NCBI GenBank assembly: GCA_963682055.1
Contig: OY821748.1
Location: 26,314,661-26,378,660 of the forward strand
From: Primula veris
Taxonomy: Eukaryota > Streptophyta > Magnoliopsida > Ericales > Primulaceae
DNA length: 64,000 nucleotides
Direction of reading: 5' to 3'
Position numbers and translations under genes: made by a program. This document shows positions 54,200 through 64,000 of the stretch, one piece after another. Positions within the stretch are counted from its first letter, which is position 1. Each line of letters begins with the position of its first letter. The notes under the pieces were generated by a model. It was given only the letters and a program-made list of their open reading frames with translations. It did no database searches and was not told where the DNA came from.

Positions 54200-55495
54200 A
54201 AACCGTAGAAAAAATGTACGGTTTGAAGAAAAAATGTACAATTTTACGGTTTTTTAGAAAAAATATAGTATAAAAGTCCAGGCTCATATTAGAATCTTAC
54301 GTACCTTCTATCAATTTAATGCCGTTACAAGACATGTTATTTAGCTCATCAATTATATGATATGATTATAATATACATATATAAAAGTGTATGGTCATAT
54401 CCGGTCGATTGGGATAAATACTATTTTTAGTCTGAAATCTCGTTCATTAAAATAATCGTTAATGTATTAATTGACTAAAAGATAAGACATATTGACCATT
54501 GCTACCAAAAAGAATTAAAAACATAAAATAGACTTTCATAAAATATGATTTTGGTTTTTGAATTATTTCTGAATGTGCCACCTATCGTCCCCTAAAAATT
54601 ATGTATGTGGCTAGCCAGAAATATTAGTTCAAATATATACATGCTCTTAAATCAATTACAGTGATCCAACTTTATGTCAAAATGCATAGTTAGAAGATGA
54701 TCGTAAGATTATCAAGATCTACACGTGTTCATACACATTCCGAGCTAAATTTGTGTTTATGCATTGGTTCAAATTAAACTCAAATGTCGGAATTTCAGTT
54801 GCAAAAGTAAAATAAATGTTAAACTTCATAGTTCGCTTAAAAACACATCTTACTACTGAAAACACTACTGTTTTTTACGATTATAAGTACAAGCAACTAT
54901 GCTTACTAAAAAGACACTTGATGGTTTTAAGTACATTTGCTTGCAGCTACAAACAAGTATATTCACTAGTAAATAATTGTAATTTCAGGATGCGGATTTT
55001 TTCAATAGGTAAGATGTACATACCATGGTTATGATAAACCTGATGTACATTTCGAACCGACTAATAGTTTTAGGGACTGTTTCCCCAGCATGACCAAATT
55101 AACATAATTTTACCCTGTGATACCCTTCAAACAAAGGGATTCCATTACAAATTCTAATGTTAGGCAGCAGTTTTCTACTCAAAAACGAACTTAACCGAGA
55201 ATTTCATTTTGCTTGATTTGAAAAAAAAAAAAACTTACCCAAGAAGAATTATACTTTTAAGAATTCTGACTATGTAGCACGGGAATGATGATATGGCGAC
55301 ATACTCGAAAATAGAATACACCAGTTAAGAAAACGTATTACATGTATCAAATAAGAAAACACCACCGATATTGAAGCACTAGCTACAGCTTTGCTCGGGC
55401 TATTGGAGCATTACATAGAACCGGAAATTAATGAACAAATGTCGCAACATGTCGATTTTGATCTGGTGGCTCCATTTAGCTATATACCCAGCTCA
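54200..55495. other. Intergenic DNA downstream of the ZNHIT3-like gene
   Basis: AT-rich. The part from about 55380 to 55495 is the probable 3' untranslated region of the gene (on the - strand). It is the part shared with the fragments near 36.5 and 40.0 kb. I see no other gene. Confidence 0.45.
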
Positions 55496-58400
55496 TTATT
55501 GTGGACTTAAGGTTGATAAAATCTGCCATAAATCAAAAAAATTATAAGATGGAATTTCTGATTAACAATATAACAATAACTATTGATAAAAGCTGGAGGA
55601 TATTTGTAATCTTAGGACAATAAACTCAAAGACTGTGTTTAATATGAAGTTTGCCAGCTCTACCTTGTTCGTGAAAATGCGGAATGTCTCGACTTCCATT
55701 GCTTTATCGAGCTCCTGGAATAATAACATGCCACATTCGGTCAATCATAGTATGAAAAATAGTTGGGAAATTGTCTACGAAAATTTGAGTTTCGCTCACG
55801 TTGATAGCATCTTGGGAGCAATCTATTTTGCATATAAGCTTTTGAAGCTCTTCATTTTTCAAGGCATCGATGATTTCACTAGAAGAAGCTGCAAAGAAAG
55901 ACAAAACAGTTACTTGAAGAAATGTAAGTCTAGCACAACATTTTCTTGTGGCAAGTTTCATGAATTTTCACAACCACCATTCTCTAATGAAGCAATTGAT
56001 AGTCTAAGTTGTTACAAACCATGTGACAGGAATCTAAAACTAGTAGTACGTACTACAATGTGAATGTCATTTGTTACTAACCCTAACCTATGAGATAAAA
56101 TCAAACTAATAAGAAAGCATCGAAAGTGGAAATTAAATACACAAGGTTGCATGATACACCACACAGATAGTGAGTGCACTCTGCACAGCCTCAAACCTAA
56201 TCACCAACTGATGAAAATCTACAATAAGTTCGTTGATGCCTTATTTTAAGAAAGCAGGCGATACTCAAACAAAACTAACTCAAGTGAATGTCATTTAGAA
56301 ATGGAAACTTTAAAATGATAAGAGAATTAACAGCCACTCTTGTGCTGGTAAACAACACGTGCTATATTGCAAAAATAATAATAATATGGAAAATATGGTT
56401 CAACTGTTTATATTCACATCTCATGGATCTCTTACTCTCAGAGAAAGGTATGGCACACTATTATGCCTCATCGCGAACAATTAATCAAATATGATAGCAA
56501 CAGAAAATGAAAAGTATATTTAGAATCTCCGAAGAACATGCAAGGTTGTCATCCAACCAAAGAAAGAAATTTCCCAACACACGCCAATTTTACAAAGCCT
56601 TACATGAATCATGAGTACGAGTCTAAAAGAAACAGAATTTAACATTAGAAGCCAGGTAAAGGAGTGGAAGCCTCACTAAAAAAAAAAAACTTGCCATCCT
56701 TGCCGGCTCAATGCTCAGTTTTTTGAAGTTTCTCCCCTTCATACACAGCCACACCCTCTCTCCCACTCTCTAGTTATATATATCAAACGAACCTAGAGAA
56801 CAAGGCGCACGTGCATCTGAATTCGGTTTGATATAGAATAATGAGAGCATAAAAATCCACAATTAAGAAAAAAAACCGAAAAGAGGAAATTCGTTGATTG
56901 AAAAATTTATAACACATAGGCCTTAATCCCAAGAATTTGGAGTCTGAGTATATGAAACCAAATAAGATAATTATTGCGTATTGTGAATTTTCTTACGCCA
57001 CTCATTTCTTATCTAAGGTTAGTTGTTTGCTATTTGTCTGCCCCTACCATTTGTGTTTTACACTAATACTGGGCTATTGATAACCTACAATGAAATGAAA
57101 GGCCATGGTCAAATCCCAAAAGCACTCATATCTCTTCCCTTTATGGTTATCAACAGCCGAAATTGTGTCAACATACGTTAAATGTTAAATTATGTCTGTG
57201 GCGATACTTCCGCAGATGGCCATAATAATAAGTACATATATTGATACATACAATTCTCTCTATCCATACATCTATAGGAGAATTATTTGTACGAACCTGG
57301 TACATTGCTTATGTGGTAGGGTAAGCCAACCATCACAAGACATTTGTATCTTGCAATCAACATGAATAATGGAGAGAAAGAGATGACGTTAACGACGATA
57401 CACAATACACATGTATTTTGAAAATTTATTGGCCTCAACAAATAAGCATGAACCGCGTAAATGTAAAACTCCCTCTGAAATTACAAATATATGAGGAACC
57501 GATCATGGGATACTGACAAAATGTCAAAATCTTAAACAAAACATAAAAAAAGCATCGCAAAGACCCAGTGCTATCACTAGTGATATGTGGGTCCCTCGAC
57601 TTGGGTGCAGGACACTAAGACTTTCAATGCTTTTTAATGTTGTGTTTAGTGTAGTTTTTCACAATCTCTATGCATACATATATATATACACATATATACA
57701 TAAATAAGACAGTAGAAACATGTTCCTAAGCTCAGGGAATTTGATCCTAAAGGAAGACCCGCAGTAGTACTAGGAAATAACTTTAAAACCATCATGCAGC
57801 TTATAAAAAAATGATGCCAAAAGAAAAACCATAAAGAGAAAAAGTCAGTTATCAAGTGACATTCATGCGTTTAGAAAGACAACCCCAGAACAAATTGCCA
57901 CTTAGCCACCCATATTTCTCCATTGTCACTCGATCTTAAAGGAGTAAAGGGTAACTATCTTTCAAAAATTATTACTGTATCAGCTTTTACGGATCACGTC
58001 AATTCAGATTCTGCATTTTCTAAAATACTTGGTGCTACATGCATTTTCTAAAATACTTGGTGCTACATGCATTATATAATATGCTTTTCTGCTTCAGCAA
58101 AAGAAAGGTAACATTGTACCAATAAATTTCGCCAGAAAATTATCAATTTCCCAAAGTCAAGCTTCGAACCCATGCTTCACTTGCAGTTGGGAGATAAATA
58201 TTTTAAGAAGCATTAAAGAACTAGCAATCTATCCTGATTAACAACAAAAATAATACACAACTTCAAAAGCAGTATTTAAAAGACCGTACCAATTGTCTCC
58301 AATTGAATATGTTGCATCATCTCACTAGGTTCTTCAACATAACATGGCTTTTCCACCTTCTGAAGGGTCGAGACAGCAGCTGTTGCACGAGCAAATAAAG

Positions 58401-59889
58401 AAAATGGCACTTTAAGTGTGGTTAGAAACATCGGCGGCTCTTTATGAAGTTCTTATAAATATAGAAGCTGAGAATGTAGAAATGATCCACAAACAAAATA
58501 AAAACGGCTGAAAGCAATCAGAAAATAGAACCGTCCTAACGACAAGTAATATTATTGCAATGAATAATGCTCTGTGTACAAGATATTTTATACAATAAAA
58601 AATGGGAGTTTGTACGATTGAATTGTACAATATGTATAGATAGCATTTGATTGCAGTGAAGTGCGTACCCAGATTTTGATCGGGCGACAATCCTGGCTTA
58701 AGACACGGAATTTCTGCAAACAGGATGATAAAGTTACGGGGTTGCGAGACTTTTTTGGATCAAATTAGATGACAACAAACTTCTTTTGTCTGTTCCGAGA
58801 CAAAATGCTTCATATTTCTGGGATCATGGAATTACAAAATGTCCAGAAGATATAAAACAATATTTATTTCTTTGTAAAGTTAAGTATACATTATAAAGAC
58901 TATATTTACATGAAAACTGAAAAATAAATAAATCGTGCCAGACTATTGATAAACATAATATTAAAGGTCATATTTTCGAGTATAGTAGTATACATCATTA
59001 TTATTCCGTATATATCTAACGTCATGTACCGAAAGTCACATAAAAACGTATCCTCAATGCCTCATATACACTTTTTATCTTAGAGCTATGGGAATTTATT
59101 CAAATATATGACAAAGTCTGCTGGAATACCCTCTCTTGTAAAATAAAATGTACGAAGTATTAAACAAAGAGTTCAGAGCTTAAAACAAAGACTTTACATT
59201 TGGTCACTAACACATCAGATATCAAGGGCCAACATCCGCAACATGATATATTCTTTGCTTAAAAGTTATACTGCGCTTGGCCAAGCAAGTAAAAGCTGAA
59301 CTTAATTGATATTTTGAAAAAGGTAAGATTTTCTTTTTTTGTTTTTAAAAAAAGGCTAGTATGTGAAGCTGAAAAACCCATTATTTTCCCCCTCAAAATC
59401 CAATAAGCGCCGAATCCAGATTATTTTCATAAATTTCTCAGACAAACAAACCAATTGGTTACCACGGCTATGTCCATTAAGTTCAACTTATTTATATCTA
59501 CCCTTATAAGCTGCAATACATTTAATTACCCACATAAAAACTTAGCTCTATAAAGAAGCCATATTTTTTCTACCAACTTAATATAAACAAGTAACAACCA
59601 AACAAGCCCTACTAATATTTGCTAAAAGAGAAAACAATTGGGTAAAAATCTAACCTTTGTGTTTCTTGAAACAGAGCAAGGAACAGCTGAAAGTTGAGAA
59701 AAACAGAACAAATTAATGAAGAAACATAATATAATTTAACAAAATAAATATAAATTGTAAAAATAGTAATAAAAGTAATGAAAAGAGGATTAGAAGGATT
59801 ACTAACTAGGGTATGAGACAAGTGGGACATTTGTACTTTGATTGTGTTTCTTCACATACTTTACACTTTTTTCCTGTCATTCTTCCCAT
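55496..59889 (-). CDS. HIT-type zinc-finger protein, ZNHIT3-like, seven exons
   Basis: ZNHIT3-like proteins carry a zf-HIT domain and act as partners in assembling box C/D snoRNP and related complexes. Join on the - strand: 59889..59807, 59686..59655, 58713..58669, 58451..58290, 55888..55800, 55714..55664, 55522..55496 (162 aa). All junctions are GT-AG and the phases fit. Residues 9-42 form the zf-HIT knuckle: C9-x2-C12, C21-x2-C24, C29-x3-C33, then H37 and C42 (KHKEIPC). The middle is VEKPCYVEEPSEMMQ. The C-terminal helical part reads SSEIIDALKNEELQKLIC, then ELDKAMEVETFRIF. The length is as expected for plant homologues. The start ATG at 59887-59889 is nine bases before a second in-frame ATG. 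Most exons are too small to show as frames, so the model rests on splice logic and family match. A copia LTR starts about 190 bases upstream. Confidence 0.88.
55889..58289 (-). other. Large intron (2.4 kb) of the ZNHIT3-like gene
   Basis: Phase-1 intron between the exon ending ACAATTG and the exon starting CTTCTTCTAG. It holds a TATACA stretch (57676-57700) and an exact 28-bp tandem duplication (58013-58040 and 58041-58068, starting GCATTTTCTAAAATACTTGG). No further coding exon was recognised. Confidence 0.7.
58013..58068. repeat. 28-bp tandem duplication in intron
   Basis: Two perfect copies head to tail within the large intron of the ZNHIT3-like gene. Confidence 0.9.
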
Positions 59890-60077
59890 TCTATAAACAC
59901 TTATATATATATATATATATATATATCTGTGTGTGTGTGTGTCCGCTTTTTTTCAACGAAATAGAGGAGAGACAGAGAGAATCCTTTTTTCTTTGCTATT
60001 TTTGCTTAACTTTTTTTTTTAGGCTTTGTTTCTTTTGTGTAAAATGGTGCTTAAACAAAAAGGATTAAAATAGATTT
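59890..60077 (-). promoter_or_regulatory. Upstream region of the ZNHIT3-like gene with (AT)n(GT)n microsatellite
   Basis: Between the start codon and the copia LTR lie only about 190 bases, including (AT)n at 59904-59926 and (GT)n at 59928-59942, then T- and A-rich sequence. On the - strand this must hold the leader and perhaps the core promoter. Confidence 0.4.
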
Positions 60078-60294
60078 TGTTGTAAGATATTATTGGACTA
60101 TTGAGCCTTACTCATAGTGGGCCTAAGTTGGGCTTTCTATCTTTTATAACCCTAACCTCTAGTATATAAAGAAGGTTAGGATCCCTTTTATTGATACATT
60201 CTGATTAATAAAGACTCTATTGTTATCTCTCTCATATCTCTCTATATCTATACATATCTCTATATATATCAATAACGAGTTAATATGTCACACA
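60078..60294 (+). repeat. 5' LTR of the copia element (approximate ends)
   Basis: Starts near TGTTGTAAGATATTATTGG, includes a TATA-like CTAGTATATAAAGAAGG (about 60152) and AATAAAGACTC (about 60208). It ends near GTCACACAACA, before CGTTATCGGCAC. The 3' LTR is outside the window, so the ends cannot be checked. Confidence 0.65.
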
Positions 60295-61440
60295 ACACGT
60301 TATCGGCACTTTGCTCGCGAAGAATAGAATATACACTCACGGATATTGGAGATTTTTGGTAAACGGATGGATATTAGGTATTTATAAACCTTGAGGTTTA
60401 TCCGGGTTTTTAGGGTTTTGCTATATCGACCTTCATCAACATACCGTGCGTAAGGTATCGAATTCAAAACTTAATTTATTCCATATATGTGATCGCACGT
60501 ATTATTTTATGGATAACTAAAACATGATAAATATCCCGTAATATATAATCCATGTGTATTAGAGTTTGTTACTTGTATGGATAACTATATATGATCGTAA
60601 CACACATATTGTTGATTATAAAATCATATTTGTTGATAAGATCATACAAAATAACCCAAATCATGTAATTGTAAAACATGTATTAATCTGTCGGATTAAA
60701 TCTGCAACAAACTGAAACGTATGTACTGATTTGTAATTCTCTGAAAGCTGTAAACTATTCTGGAAATTACTCAAGGACTAAACTGAAACTTGTCTGAGAT
60801 TATGGACTGAAGCAGTAATAATGCTGTAAATAGATATATAGTTTGCTGAAATTACACGGATAGTCCATGTAGTATATTACATGTATAAAAACAGTATATA
60901 TGTGTTATAAAAGTCAATATTCGGTCTAAATATTCACCCACATGCATATATATATTTATTAAAAAGGCAAGTGAATAAAAATTGCATGTTAATTGAATAA
61001 ATTGATATGTTTCCATGTATATTTAACCACTTTGCATGTTAAAAATTACCATATATATAATTAATTGGTAATTAAAAATATATTGTTTTGCTTGCATGTG
61101 AAAACTATCATGTATAGAATTATTCATATGGCGATAAACATAGATAATTGATTGATATCTTGTTAGCGTAATCATATCTTTTGATATTATCATATATAAA
61201 TATCACATATGCCAGTAAATTATTGGATTGGATCTAATTGATTTGATTTGATATGTTAGAATCTTTATGGATTGATTGATAATCTTAAATTGATTTGTTT
61301 ATAACACCAAATCTCCTGCATGATTAGATAGATCCTAAAATATATTTACTGCCTGTTTATATATATGTGGTTAATCTAGATAGATATTCTCTATGCTGTT
61401 AATATTATTGCCATATATAAAATGCGAAAATCATATATAT
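60295..61440 (+). other. Leader region of the copia element
   Basis: About 1.1 kb of AT-rich sequence after the 5' LTR, without coding features. It starts with ACACGTTATCGGCAC-type sequence, often seen after the LTR in plant copia elements. Confidence 0.4.
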
Positions 61441-62860
61441 TCACATTTAAGTTGGAAAAATTATGAATCTTCCCCAAATAGGCTCACCTATTTGGATACG
61501 ATGTCTAGGAAAGATAAAGGCGGAAGTCGTTCTCCTAATGAGGTCAGTTTTTAAGAGGCATTCGTGCCCACCCCCCTCACCGTCTTTCCTGGTCGTGTTC
61601 AAATAGAGCTACCGAAAGGGGTTGACTAAATAATAATTTCCCCGAGTGTGTTTATATAGTGATGTATGTTTCGCCGAATTGGTATTTCAGTATCGACCCG
61701 TCGTTCGATCAATGAGAACCGATTCACATGAGAAGCAAAACTAATGTTTTCGAACCTGTCGTTTCGGAAAAAAAGTTTGTGCTTGTGCAAACCATAAACA
61801 TATAAACAAGTCGTTTTATATGAAAAATAATCCAGAACTCCCAACACATGCTGGATGCCATCTATGATGAGAAAAATCGTAAAAACATACTTGCGAAATG
61901 ACTGTTTAAATGTTGATTTTAATCTGTCACCACATGTTACTCACCCTGATGTGTGAAAATGTGATGCCCAATTTTTTTTTGGATGCCATCTTTGATGAGT
62001 AAAACACAAATTTGTTGTTACCATCAGGATGAATGCTAAGGCGTTGATTTTATTCCGCCGCCACATTTGAGACGTAATGACGTCTATGGTGAACAAATGT
62101 CTGAAATTGACATATTGGAGCAATCCTTCACCAAAACACTAGCTTGGAAATTGTATTCATAAGCAGTATCGTGAATTTATATTCACCATGTTTTTTTATC
62201 GCCCATCTGTTATTGGATAAGAAAATTACCCCGGTGAGTAGTTTTAATCCTATTGGGTCAATGGCGAATTGTTTGCCTGATATTAATGCTCTTCGTGTAC
62301 ATTTTTTTCCACGAATCGAGAACCGAGACAAGTGTTATTTGTCTCGAACTGTCGCGATCCCGATGAATCGCCTAGCCAAGCGAGATTTTAGACAATCGTC
62401 AAAATCGAAAACCTGTGGCTCCAAGACAGTAATTGAAAGGAACAATATGGCCCGTTGTCACAAAGCAAGAGATAATGCTCAATGAGGCAACTCTATGCTA
62501 TAAAAACAAATGTCATGCATGGTTACTCCTTAAATAGTTCAAAACTATTACAAAGGTGAAAAACCCGATGCTAATGTGGTTAAAGCTAACTGAAAGGAAA
62601 CTCTTGAGACCCCCGGTTTTGTGGCTCAAATGAGTTTGGGACCTTTCTTTATTGATTTTGATAAATCATTGAGCCATTTTTTCGCTCATCTGGATTATGT
62701 TTTCCATTTGGATTATTATTTTTGCATTTGGAACATACTTTTGGATTATGGTTTGCCTGTTTACGAAATTTCTCGAAATAATTTAAAGTGTTTTGAGCAA
62801 ATTCCCTTGACAAATGTGACCAAACTTTAAATTATGAAATTTTAGGCAATACTTGTGGTG
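61441..62860 (+). pseudogene. Probable copia gag remnant
   Basis: Position between leader and pol suggests gag. Only short, broken frames survive and no clear zinc knuckle is visible, so the call rests on context. Confidence 0.4.
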
Positions 62861-63289
62861 TACTTGGTTTTTTGGAAATAGTGGGTAACAGTGTACCACA
62901 TAATTTCACCAACTACTTGCCTAAAAGAGTACTCGGTGACAACGATTCTGGACCTGTCGTTCCAAATCGAAATCTTTGGTAAAACCAAATTAATTTGTCA
63001 AATATGAGGCATTATACTCATGTAGGTCCTATCGTACCTTGTTGAGTTATAAAATATTCGAGAAAACCAGTGTTATCTGGTAATAGCTCATGAAAGAATT
63101 AAAATTTCTTTACATAGCCTCAATTCAATACGACCAAAAGCGTATTTTAGAGGAGCTGAAATGTCTTTCAAGTGGTTGCTACCACATTCTTTAAAGCATT
63201 TAAAATTACCTTATCATTTCGCCTGTCGTCGAAATGATAAATGATTTAAATGCTAAGACATGATTGTCTATACTATCATTCGCCTGTCG

Positions 63290-63981
63290 TCGATTGATAA
63301 GAGCATTTTGCTATTGTGGCATTGACCGGATGAGATATTCCCGGGTCAAAAGACGATGCTTGATTTATAATCGCATCGTATTTGGATTCTTTTTGAGAAT
63401 ATATTTCGTGATTAATCCGAAATTCATGCCACTAATGCTCACTTTGAAAGACTAGTATGTGTAAAGATCACGAAAAGAACTCGTAGAATTCTTGTAAAGA
63501 ATTGAAGGAGTTATTGTGGACTTATCCAACCATAAGACGGACCATAAATATAAATGGTTATGGTTGATGCATCGACAATAAGGTCACATAATTATTGTTG
63601 TCCATAGAAATGCAGCATTTCCTAAACTTGTAGCCCTATCATTAAGTTGATGGCTCATGATTCGGATTATCCTGAAAAGTCTAGTTGACTTGATAATTCC
63701 GAAGAGTAAAAAAAATCGAAATTTCGATTTGAATTACTTGAGTTTGAAAATTCAAATTGAACATCCTGTCGATTATGTTCAGACCCAAATGGACTCACGG
63801 AAAGTTTGATGATGCGACTGCAAATGATTGCACGCATTTCTTGGTCTTGCGCACCAAGATTTATATTTCCATGTGGGGTTATGCTATTTTGCTGCATTGG
63901 TCCGTTATGAGGCCCATAGACACTCAAACACCATATGCGTACCAGCTGGTTACTGGTTATGAGCCAGAAGTCTCATATTAA
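63290..63981 (+). pseudogene. Copia pol remnant: GAG-pre-integrase and integrase core
   Basis: Around 63311 LLLWH recalls the start of the GAG-pre-integrase block. Then come MVMVDASTIRSHN (integrase core, Asp-Ala-Ser-Thr), PIIKLMAHDSDYP, LDNSEE, NGLTESLMMRLQMIAR and SMWGYAILLHWSVMRP...YQLVTGYEP, all in the order of the copia integrase. At least ten stops or shifts break it, so no single frame covers the region. Confidence 0.75.
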
Positions 63982-64000
63982 CGCGTGTTTAGAGTGATTA

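Larger units (their letters stand above)
60078..64000 (+). mobile_element. Decayed Ty1/copia retrotransposon, running off the window
   Basis: A short 5' LTR (about 60078-60294) is followed by an untranslated region, remains of gag, and the GAG-pre-integrase and integrase part of pol up to the right edge. Stops and shifts are frequent throughout. RT, RNase H and the 3' LTR would lie beyond 64000. Confidence 0.8.

Noticed and set aside
61626..62331. Minus-strand frames in the copia element
   Set aside because: The recognisable integrase similarity downstream is on the + strand; these frames have no domain match.
1..64000. CRISPR arrays, bacterial operons or phage features
   Set aside because: Tandem repeats here are contiguous or degenerate without unique spacers. 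Genes have introns and plant domains, so this is plant nuclear DNA.

Overview
This window is nuclear DNA of a flowering plant, most likely a eudicot. It is AT-rich, it holds two split, intron-bearing plant genes, and most of the rest is transposon-derived. The repeats are typical plant types: LINE, Ty1/copia, Ty3/gypsy, a Cassandra TRIM carrying 5S rRNA-like LTRs, Mutator-like elements, a Helitron and MITEs. The species cannot be told from the sequence alone.

Genes. (1) A PHYTOCHROME INTERACTING FACTOR 1-like bHLH gene lies on the + strand (26865..33132). It can be assembled as nine coding exons (459 aa) with a phytochrome-B-binding (APB) motif and a bHLH domain. (2) A HIT-type zinc-finger (ZNHIT3-like) gene lies on the - strand (55496..59889). 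It has seven small exons (162 aa) with consistent GT/AG borders and phases. Most of its exons are too short to stand out as open reading frames. Two decayed pieces with its 3' end lie near 36.5 kb and 40.0 kb.

Layout. 1-2.9 kb: TA microsatellite and a 1.35-kb foldback element. 2.9-8.6 kb: a full-length LINE on the - strand bounded by an exact 19-bp target-site duplication (TSD), with three visible lesions. 8.9-9.7 kb: hAT-like remnant. 10.0-12.2 kb: a 5'-truncated LINE copy with an exact 18-bp TSD. 12.2-19.6 kb: gene-poor, with small MITEs and a dispersed repeat. 19.7-21.8 kb: a 2.16-kb foldback element with a 9-bp TSD and a minisatellite loop. 22-25.5 kb: Stowaway-like MITE, Helitron and tandem repeats. 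25.5-33.7 kb: the PIF1-like gene. 34-40 kb: intergenic repeats, gene fragments and long poly-C/poly-G runs. 40.2-41.4 kb: copia solo LTR (TSD ACTCT). 41.4-44.7 kb: decayed Ty3/gypsy element whose 3' LTR is split by a complete Cassandra (TSD CAATA). 46-48 kb: hAT-like insertion and a foldback/Pack-MULE-like element. 48.9-52.7 kb: a decayed Mutator-type transposase followed by an OTU-type protease domain; a 1.1-kb foldback element with a 9-bp TSD is inserted in the OTU part. 53-55 kb: subterminal tandem repeats and a palindromic MITE. 55.5-59.9 kb: ZNHIT3-like gene. 60.1-64 kb: decayed Ty1/copia element running off the window.

The most unusual theme is a set of three or four large inverted-repeat elements. 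They have A- or T-rich arms or gene-like inserts and minisatellite loops. Where ends can be defined they show 9-bp duplications, the Mutator signature. One sits inside the OTU protease part of a transposase-OTU unit, in a copy whose presumptive catalytic cysteine codon is already changed.
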